The position numbers and the translations under genes are program-made. Shown here piece by piece: positions 5,736-14,100 of a stretch of 16,597 nt of DNA. The number at the start of each line of letters is the position of its first letter. The stretch's first letter is position 1. The stretch spans positions 1-16,597 of the forward strand of contig CAKSEL010000021.1 of the NCBI GenBank assembly GCA_934446675.1, in the 5' to 3' direction. A model generated the notes under the pieces. It was not told the origin of the DNA and did not search any database. It saw only the letters and a program-made list of their open reading frames with translations. Source of the stretch: an uncultured Eubacteriales bacterium. Lineage in GTDB: Bacteria; Bacillota; Clostridia; Oscillospirales; CAG-382.

Positions 5736-6238
5736 TTGTGTATCATAAACAATTTTTTAATTTACTTTGCTAAATATTACTGTATGGTTTGCTCTGCATT
5801 TTGGAATGGATTTGCATTGCTAACAGAAAAATTTTATTAACTGTTTTTGTTTTTTGGCAAAAAACTTTTTTCAGTCGTAGTAGTAACAAAGATAAATTTT
5901 TAAAAATTTTTTTCTATAAAAGGTTGCTTTTTCTGCATTTTATTTGTTACTTATATGAGGGGCAAAAAAGATAAAAAATTTTTCGTTTTGAAGTTGCCGG
6001 AACAGTATTTTCTGCACTACCTATATAGAGAGCAAAATTGAAATTTTTATCGAAAAGGGTTTGGGAATATCCCAAAAATTCAAAATCAAATTTGTAGAGT
6101 GTGGCTACACTCGCTTTGCTTGCTATTCTGTCGGAATGGTAAGCAACCACAATTTGATTTTGAGCGAGTGGGTACTCATTCGCTTTGCTTGCTACTCTCA
6201 AAAATTACTTATTATCACGAAAGAAAGGTGTTTTGAAA
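5736..6238. other. Gene-free divergent region between R-M operon and recombinase
   Basis: About 500 bp, very AT-rich in the first half, with no gene I can support. Reading frames on both strands are low-complexity or created by the repeats. The second half (6060-6198) is highly structured and listed separately. A promoter for the small protein and recombinase must lie here, but I see no clear consensus pair. Confidence 0.55.
6060..6198 (+). repeat. Nested hairpins with a 69-bp-period direct repeat
   Basis: Hairpin 6060-6076 (TTTGGGA/TCCCAAA) is followed by an outer stem CAAAATCAAATT (6081-6092) with AATTTGATTTTG (6151-6162), perfect over 12 bp. The outer stem encloses two hairpins: 6097-6112 (GAGTGT/ACACTC) and 6116-6146 (13-bp arms, 11 paired). 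A further stem, 6164-6183, pairs throughout if G-U pairs are allowed. TCGCTTTGCTTGCTATTCT (6111-6129) recurs at 6180-6198 with one change. The set looks like a multibranched RNA or a single-stranded DNA structure ending about 40 bases before the small ORF. Confidence 0.6.
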
Positions 6239-6436
6239 ATGAACAATGATAACAAATTTAAAGTGTCAATCCAAAGTATGTTAGATTATGAATTGCCCGA
6301 TATCGAGGTTAAATTTGAGGACTGCAAAACCGAATATATCTTTACCGGGACATACGAGGGCAACAGCGCAATTTCAGCAAAACTATTAAAACTTATCGAA
6401 AACGACAAAACTTTTGCGGAAAGGGCTGACAAATAA
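6239..6436 (+). CDS. Small acidic protein ahead of the recombinase
   Basis: 65 residues starting MNNDNKFKVSIQ, from the ATG at 6239-6241, which is preceded by GAAAGG at suitable spacing. A longer frame beginning at 6185 has no ribosome-binding site and runs through the repeat region, so it is rejected. The protein has no signal peptide, membrane segment or metal motif. It is rich in Asp, Glu and Lys, and the body (DYELPDIEVKFEDCKTEYIFTGTYEGNSAISAKLLKLIEND) suggests a small mixed alpha/beta fold. I do not recognise the family. It is 76 bp upstream of the recombinase in the same orientation, probably co-transcribed. A directionality factor or recombinase regulator is possible from position only. 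Confidence 0.65.
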   Translation: MNNDNKFKVSIQSMLDYELPDIEVKFEDCKTEYIFTGTYEGNSAISAKLLKLIENDKTFAERADK

Positions 6437-6512
6437 GAAAATGAGCGTTAAAATAAATTCAAGCAATTTTGTTATGGCAGACTGTCCGAACAAAAAGGAG
6501 GATAAAAATTTT

Positions 6513-8144
6513 ATGAGACAGTCTGAAAAATTTACAATTCTATATTGCCGTTTGAGCCGAGATGATGAACTTCAAGGCGACAGCAACAGTATTGTAAATC
6601 AAAAAAATATTTTAAGCAAATACGCAAAAGAAAACGGTTTCAAAAATATACATTTTATAGTTGATGACGGTTATTCGGGAACTAATTTTCAAAGACCCGG
6701 TTGGAATGAATTATTGGAACTTATTGAAAATAACAAAGTCGAAACAATTATTGTAAAAGATATGTCAAGACTTGGGCGTGATTATCTGAAAGTCGGGTTT
6801 TATACAGAGGTAATGTTTGTCGAGAAAAATATCCGTTTTATTGCTATCAACAATGGTATTGACAGTTCAAATCAAGCAGATAGTGATTTTACTCCGTTTC
6901 TGAATATCATTAACGAGTGGTACGCAAAGGACACAAGCAAGAAAATAAAAGCTGTTATGAAAGCAAAAGGCGAATCGGGGAAAACGCTGACTACAATTCC
7001 GCCGTTCGGTTATATGAAAAGTCCTGACGATAAAACTAAATGGATTGTTGACGAACCTGCGGCAGAGGTTGTGAAAAAAATTTTTGATTTATGTATGGAC
7101 GGTTGCGGTCCGTCGCAAATAGCGAAAATTTTGGAAAGTGAAAAAGTTTTAACACCGACTGCATACTGGCAGAGCATAGGACGGACTACAAATGCCTCTG
7201 TGCCGTACAACCCGTATCGTTGGGTAAGTGATACAATTTCAACTATGCTTGAAAAGAAAGAATATTTAGGACATACCGTAAACTTTAAAACTTATAAGCA
7301 GTCATACAAAAGCAAAAAGAAAATGTATAATCCCGAAGAAAAGCAGCTTGTATTTAAAAACACGCACGAACCTATTATTGACACCGATACTTGGGAACGA
7401 GTACAGGAACTGCGAAAGAACAAACGCAGACCGTCAAAAACAGGCAAAACAAATATGTTTTCCGGCATTGCCTATTGTGCCGATTGCAGACAAAAACTAT
7501 ATTACTGCACGAGCAATTATTTTGAAAGCCGTCAAGACCATTTTGTGTGTTCAACTTCACGAAAAGGCAAAGAATATTGCTCAACACATTTTATTCGTGC
7601 CGTTGTCCTTGAAAAAGGTGTACTTGCTCATTTGAAGTATGTGATTGGATATGTTTCAGCATATGAGAAACAATTCCGAGAAATTATGGGTGCAAAGCAA
7701 AAGGCAGAGGTTAAAAAAGAAATATCTGTAAAGAAAAAACTGCTTATAAAATGTGAAAATCGTATCAGCGAATTGGACAGGCTTTTCAAAAATATTTATG
7801 AGGACAAAGCCAAAGGAGTTTTGAGCGAAAACAGATTTCAAATGCTTGCAGATGATTACGAAAAAGAACAGCAGGAGTTGGAATTGAAAATTGTTTCTCT
7901 GTCGGCAGAAATGTCAGATACCGAACAGCAAAGCGACAATTTGGAACGGTTTATTTCAAAGATACATAAATATCTTGATTTGCAGGAGCTAACACCCACA
8001 GTTTTAAATGATATGGTGAAAAGCGTGTATGTTCACGCACCGCAAACCGTTGACGGAAAACGCACACAACAGATTGATATTTGCTATGATTTGGTCGGCA
8101 TATTGCCGATGTCATTATTAAAGCAAAACAACGAAACGGCATAG
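6513..8144 (+). CDS. Large serine recombinase, TnpX/TndX type
   Basis: Site-specific recombinase that excises and integrates the element through double-strand cuts with 2-bp overhangs and a phosphoserine link. 543 residues from the ATG at 6513, chosen because AAGGAGG lies 11 bases upstream; the frame opens earlier but without a start signal. Resolvase domain at the N-terminus: YCRLS with catalytic Ser15, DDGYSGTNFQRPGW, IIVKDMSRLGRDY. Recombinase domain follows (IPPFGYMKSPDDKTKWIVDEPAAEVVKKIFDL; YLGHTVNFKTYKQSYKSKK). A zinc-ribbon with paired cysteines (YCADC, then FVCSTSRKGKEYC) precedes a Lys/Glu-rich coiled coil (about 410-490) and a C-terminal DUF4368-type tail (LERFISKIHKYLDLQELTPT; KRTQQIDICYDLVG). 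The gene is intact and ends 54 bp inside the right end of the element. Confidence 0.95.
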   Translation: MRQSEKFTILYCRLSRDDELQGDSNSIVNQKNILSKYAKENGFKNIHFIVDDGYSGTNFQRPGWNELLELIENNKVETIIVKDMSRLGRDYLKVGFYTEVMFVEKNIRFIAINNGIDSSNQADSDFTPFLNIINEWYAKDTSKKIKAVMKAKGESGKTLTTIPPFGYMKSPDDKTKWIVDEPAAEVVKKIFDLCMDGCGPSQIAKILESEKVLTPTAYWQSIGRTTNASVPYNPYRWVSDTISTMLEKKEYLGHTVNFKTYKQSYKSKKKMYNPEEKQLVFKNTHEPIIDTDTWERVQELRKNKRRPSKTGKTNMFSGIAYCADCRQKLYYCTSNYFESRQDHFVCSTSRKGKEYCSTHFIRAVVLEKGVLAHLKYVIGYVSAYEKQFREIMGAKQKAEVKKEISVKKKLLIKCENRISELDRLFKNIYEDKAKGVLSENRFQMLADDYEKEQQELELKIVSLSAEMSDTEQQSDNLERFISKIHKYLDLQELTPTVLNDMVKSVYVHAPQTVDGKRTQQIDICYDLVGILPMSLLKQNNETA

Positions 8145-8163
8145 AACAAACTATGCCGTTTCG
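8132..8163. terminator. 13-bp perfect hairpin at the recombinase stop codon
   Basis: CGAAACGGCATAG (8132-8144) and CTATGCCGTTTCG (8151-8163) pair perfectly around a 6-base loop; the recombinase TAG stop is the end of the left arm. Plus-strand RNA has no U tract after the stem. Read leftward, the stem is followed by TTGTTTTGCTTT, so it may end transcripts entering the element from the truncated adhesin gene as well as those of the recombinase. Confidence 0.6.
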
Positions 8164-8174
8164 AGGAAAACAAT

Positions 8175-8198
8175 ATTACTGTTTTATTGAGGACACCC
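8175..8198 (-). repeat. Right end (attR side) with inverted repeat
   Basis: ATTACTGTTTTAT (8175-8187) is the exact inverse of the left-end repeat, and the presumed core CC lies at 8197-8198. The adhesin reading frame enters the element here and gains only the three foreign residues CPQ before a TAA at 8184-8186, which lies inside the end repeat. Confidence 0.7.
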
Positions 8199-11100
8199 AT
8201 TTGCAAGTCCCTTTATTGAGCGTGCATAGAGATACGGCGTCTCAACCTGCGCAAATCCTTCTCCGACGCTTCCGAATACATACATGATTTCCGTGATGTA
8301 CTCGTTCTTTGCAAGTCCGAGAGCGGCACCCGACACATCAATTACATAGTTCTTTCCTGCGGAAAGATTGTCGCCGATCGTGCGGTATTCGCTGTTCGAA
8401 AGGTTTGTGAGATACACGATTTTGTAGGACAGATTTTTGTTGAACGTACCTGTTACGATCTTTTCGGCACGGATAGCCGACGGCAGTGTATCGCGGAAGT
8501 AGAAGCTGCCAAGCGGTACGCTTGAGGTATTGGCGATATTCTTAAAGCTGTAAACGATAGGATTGTCGGGCATGACCTCCTTGTAACCGTATTTGGTTAC
8601 GGATACACCGACGGATACGGACTTGTTGAGCACTTCAAAAGTTATGATCTGACCGTTAAATTCAAGATTTGCCGTCATAATCGTTCCGCCTGCGATATAG
8701 TACACAGGTGCTTCGATTTCACGAACGGTATAGATGCCAAGCGGCAACAGCTTTGAGCTTGCTCTGCCGTTTTTATCCGTCTTTACGATGTCAACGGTAT
8801 TTCCTGCCTTGTCGTAGATTTCAAATACAGCACCTTCAAGGAGTGAGCCTGCGGGAAGTCCGTTGATGGGGTTATCATCTGCTGATTTCTTTACCACCTG
8901 AATCTGTGCTTGAATGGGAGTGTTGTACCAAGTGATTGAGCTTGTATGCCCGTATTCAACGTAGAATGTCTTAAGCTCGTTATCAAGTACATAGCCGTTA
9001 GGTACTGCAATCTCACGGATGTAATACTTACCGTCTTCAAATTCGTTGTTGTCGGTATATACATATCCGTTCTGATCGGAAACGTACTGTGCAAGAGGTC
9101 TGCCGTAGCGGTCGGAGATAAGGAATGTTACGCCGCTTATACCTTTACCCGTTGTAGAATCCACCTTATGAATGAGGAAGGAGGAGTTCTTGCGGTTGGT
9201 AATGGTTACTCTTGTAATTTCTCCGTCAGTTACTTCAACATCGTGAGGCTCTGCATCAAGAATGTAATCGTCAGCAGCCTTTGTTTCAACAATCGTGTAC
9301 CAGCCGTTAGGAAGGTCATCAATATTGATAACACCGCTTGCGTTTGTAGTATATGTGCCGATTCTCTTGCCGTTCATGTACTCAACTTCAAACTTAACGC
9401 CCTTGATAGGCTGTCTTGTTTCTTCGTCAAGCTTTGTGATTCTGATACCGCCGAGAGCTTCATTAAGGAAAGTAAGCTCGTGAGTCTGTCCTGACTTTAC
9501 CTTAACTGTCTGAGGTGCACCGTCAAGAGTATATCCCTCGGGAGCAGTAACCTCTGTTACAACGTAAGTGTCAGGAGCAAGACCTGTAAGGTGGATAATA
9601 CCGTTTCTGTTTGTGGTATATCTGCCGTTTGCGTTACCTACAACAGTTCCTTCGCTGTTTGTTACCTTAAATACAGCTCCGTAAAGTGGCTCACCTGTAG
9701 CCTTGTCAAGCTTTGTGATGATAAGCCCGCCTTCGGGAGAGTTATAGAATGTGAGGTTATGGATCTTACCCGATACTACATTTATTGTCTGAGGTTCACC
9801 GCTGATAGCATAACCTGCAGGAGCTTCAACCTCTGTAATAACATAAGTTCCGGGAGTAAGACCATTTACCTTGATATTGCCATAAATATCTGTTGTATAT
9901 CTGCCGTTAGATGTTCCTACAACTGCACCTGTGCTGTCGGTTATCTCAAATACTGCTTCATAAAGAGGTTCTTTGGTCTCTTTATCAAGCTTTGTAATGA
10001 TAAGTCCGCTGCTTGGCTTGTTGTAGAAGGTAAGAGTCTGAGTATCGTCTGCATCAATCTTTACAGTCTTTGAAACAGCGTCTATTACATATCCATCGGG
10101 AGCCTTTGTTTCGGTAACAACTACCGTTGTACCTGCTTCGATGTTTGTAATGTGGATCTGTCCCAGCTCATCTGTTGTGTAGATGCCGTTAGAGGATACC
10201 GCACCGTTTTCTGTAGGGATAAATTTGCCGTCAGATGTGGTAACGGTAAACTCTGCACCTGCAAGGGGCTGTTTTGTGATACTGTCAAGCTTACGGATGA
10301 TAAGTCCGCTGTCCTTTTCGTTTTCAAAGGTAACGGTGATCACATCCTGTTCTTTGCCTGTGATATATACAGTTTCGGGAGCGTCGCTTATAATGTAACC
10401 GTCGGGAGCTTTTGTTTCCTCGATTACATAAGTACCTGCTTCAAGTCTTGTGATAACGATTGTACCGTTTGCAGAAGTTGTATACTCTCCGATAACAGTA
10501 CCGCCGCTGCCGCTTGTTCCGGAGAGGTATCTTACTTGGAACTTTGCACCCTGAAGAACCTTTCCTGTGTCGGCGTCAACCTTTTTAATTACAAGTCCGG
10601 AAAGCGGAACATTTTCAAAGGTGATTTCCATATCTTCGCCGCCCTTGATATAGATTTCCTGTGCTTCTTTTGAAAGTACATATCCGTCGGGTGCAGAAGT
10701 TTCGGTTATCTTATACCAGCCGTCGTTAAGATTGTATAACTTAAACTGTCCGTTCTCGTCGGTGGTATAGGTGCCGAGATCGTTTATCTCTCCCGTAAAA
10801 GTATTGTTGCTTGCGTAGATCACGCTGAATTTCGCATTTTTAAGAGGATCTTTCGTAATGCTGTCAATCTTGTTTACGGTAAGCGAGGGCTTGGGATAAT
10901 TCTCGAAGCGTACAACGGAAGTGCGATTTGGAACAAGTGTTACAAGCTTGGGTTCGGAATCAAGAAGATAGTTGTTCGGCACGCTTTTTTCAATTACCTC
11001 GTAAATGCCCGGATTAAGATGAGAAAGGAGCGCTTCGCCGTTTTCATCGGTAACAACCGTATTCTCGGTACTGCCATCCGCAAGTCTGACAAGAAAACCT

Positions 11101-14100
11101 ACGCCTGCAATGGGCTTACCCGTAACAGCGTCGGTCTTTACAATTTTAAGGCTTGGCTTTTCTTCATTAAGAACGACTACCTGCGATTCCTTACCTGCGA
11201 AAAGCTCTACGTGGTATTCTGTTTCGTTAAGAACATAGTTTGCAGGTGCTTTTATTTCCTTAACGGAGTAAACTCCGGGTTCAAGATTATCAATTACAAT
11301 AGTTCCGTCCGTGTCTGTAATTCTGTCAAGATAGTTTGAACCGTCTTCAATTTTTGCGATACGGAAGGTCGCTCCGGAGAGATATTTGTCGCCCCACTTA
11401 TCGTATTTTATTATTCTTATCGACGGCTTCTTTGTGTCGGTGAATACAAACGTCGCATATTCGTTGCCTTCGATCTTGACCGTGCGCTCTGCATCGTCGA
11501 TGAGATATCCGTCGGGTGCTTTTGTTTCGGTAACGGTATATGTACCTTCGTTGAGACTTTCAAGCTTTATTTCGCCGTTCTGGTCTGTGGTGTATTCCTT
11601 TTCAAAAGTGCCGCCAACCTCGGTAAACTTGAATGTAGCGTTTACAAGAGGCTTCATTGTCTGTGAGTCAAGCTTCACAAGACGCATATACGGCTTTTGA
11701 TCGTTCAGAAATACAAGAACCGCGCTGTCAAGACTATCCTCTTTAATCTCTACGGACTGCGGTGTAGAGTTTACGATATGGTCATCGTCTGTGGCAATTT
11801 CCTTTACGGTGTATGTGCCCGGTTGAAGGTCGAACAATTCAATGATACCGTTCCCGTCCGTCGTGTATGTGCCGATGAGAGTAGTATCAAGATACACTTC
11901 AAAGGAAGTACACGCCATAAATTCTCCTGTCAGGCTGTCGTATTTTTTGACTGTCAGGCTCGGTTTTCTTGAATTTTCGATTGTCAGCTCACTTGTCTTT
12001 CCGGCAGATGCGGTCAGGTGATAGAGTTCCCCGTTTAGCTGATAGCCCTTCGGAGCCGTAATTTCCTGAACGGTATATACGTCTTCGTCAATTTCGGAAA
12101 GGAAGATTTCACCGTTTTTGTCGGTAGTTTTCTCCCAAATGTCGTTTCCGGAAAGACCGGCAATGCGAATAACGGCGCCTTCAAGTCTTTCACCGGTATG
12201 CTTATCAATTTTTGTTATCTTAAGACCGGGTTTTACGGTGTTTGTAAATACGAAAGTCGCGGAATCATTGCCGTTTACGGTAACAATCCTTGAAGAACTG
12301 TCGGCAATGTACCCATCCGGAGCTTTGGTTTCTTTCACGGTATAAGTGCCGGGTTCAAGCTCATCAAGATTGATTTCGCCGTCCTTATCCGTGGTAAATT
12401 CCTTTATATAGCTCCCGTCCGCTCTCTTTATTTCAAAAACTGCGCCTTCCAACGGTTTCAGGGTAGTGCTGTCGAGCTTTACAAGCCGGATATACGGCTT
12501 TTGGTCGTTAAGGAAAACAAGAATGGCGGTATCTCTGCTGTTTTCATCGATCTCTATCTGCTGCGGAGTGGAATTAACGATATGCCCGTTATCAACCGCC
12601 GTTTCCTTGACAAGATAGGTGCCCGTTTTAAGGTCACGGAGGTTGATTTCGCCGTTTATATTGGTTGTGTATGTGCCGACAAGCTTTGCGTCTCGGTAAA
12701 CCTCAAAAACAGCTCCCGCAAGCGGCTCGTTTGTCTTGCTGTCAAGTTTTATGATCGTAAGGCTTGGCTTTACCATGTTTTCGACCGTGAGCGTACTTTC
12801 CTTGCCGGGAAAAAGTTCCGCATGATAAAGGGTATCGTTTAACCGATACCCTTCGGGGGCAGAAATTTCTTTTACAGTATAAATACCGGCGTCAAGACCG
12901 TCAATTTCGATAATACCGTTTCTGTCGGTAATTCTGTCAAGGTATCTTGTACTGTCGCCGACTTTTGCAATACGGAAAGCCGCACCGTAAAGAGCGTCTC
13001 CGTTATCCGAATCAATTTTGATTATTTTAAGCAACGGTTTTCTGCGATTCTTTAATACAAGCTGTACGTTTCCGTCTTCGGTCGCTTCAAAAACCTTTAC
13101 TTCATCATTCTTGACGTAACCGACGGGGGCGGATATTTCGGAAACCGAATATACACCGGGCGCAAGTTCCGAAAGGTCGATCTCACCGTTTTTATCGGTA
13201 GTAAGCTCATTCAGATAGGCAACATTCACGCCTTCGACCTTAAATACTGCTCCATAAAGTTCTTCGCCCGTATCCGCGTCAATTTTCTTTATGCCGATAC
13301 CGGGCTTTGTCGGATTAAAGAAAGTGAGCGTTACGGTTTTGCCGGGTTCAAGTTCAACCGACTGCAGAGCGTCCTGAATCACATATCCGCTTTGTGTTTT
13401 TATTTCCTTGACAGTGTACGTTCCGGGTTCAAGGTTCGTAAGCCCCGCATTGCCGTTTTTGTCGGTCGTAAAATTTCCGACAAACTTTGTATCCTTATAC
13501 ACCGCAAAAGTGGTATTTGCTATCGGCTTTAATGTCTTGGTATCACGCTTTTCGATGATGAGAGTCGGCTTCTTGGAGTTTGTGAGCACAAGAACAGGAT
13601 CGTCCTCTGCCTTGGGATCGTAGGGGTCGATATATATTCCGTGTCTCTTTGTATCAAGAATATATCCTGCCGGAGCCGAAACTTCTTTGACTTCGTAATA
13701 GCCTTCCGAAAGTCCGGAAACATAGGCGTAGCCTGCGGTATTGGTTGTTACGGTCGTTACAAGCCGCCCGTCTTTGTACACCTTGAAAGATACATCTTCA
13801 AGAGGAATATCGGTGTCCTTGTCTTTTTTAATGAGGACAAACGACGGGGTTCTCACATTTTCAAAGGTGAGAGTAATATCGCTCTTGCCGTCCCATTCAA
13901 AAGTCTTTATTTCGGAGCTTTTTTCATATCCTGCCGGTGCGGAAAGCTCATACGCCTTATATGTACCGTAAGGAAGTGCGTCGCCCTGCAGTTCAATGCA
14001 CCCGTTATGACCCGTATAAAGGTCGGTCTTGTAACTGCAGTCTGTCTGCTCGATTCTGAAAGATGCTCCGATCAAAGGATTTCCGTTCTGTGCATCAACC

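Larger units (their letters stand above)
958..8198. mobile_element. Serine-recombinase island carrying an R-M operon
   Basis: Element of about 7.24 kb, bounded by CC at 958-959 and at 8197-8198 (GG on the minus strand). Support: (1) a large serine recombinase of the TnpX/TndX type sits at the right end, as usual for such elements; (2) 13-bp inverted repeats lie inside both ends (975-987 and 8175-8187); (3) the interval is visibly more AT-rich than the flanks; (4) removing it with one copy of the dinucleotide fuses the adhesin reading frame exactly. Cargo: regulator, C5 methyltransferase, two nucleases and Vsr, plus a small protein before the recombinase. No relaxase or transfer gene is present, so any intercellular movement would depend on the host conjugative element. 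Large serine recombinases cross over at a 2-bp core; GG as that core is my inference. Confidence 0.82.

Noticed and set aside
5789..5974. 61-codon plus-strand frame in the divergent region
   Set aside because: Phe/Leu-rich product of AT-rich DNA, with no ribosome-binding site.
5947..6201. 84-codon minus-strand frame
   Set aside because: Its sequence is generated by the hairpins and the repeated 19-mer; no start signal and no recognisable domain.
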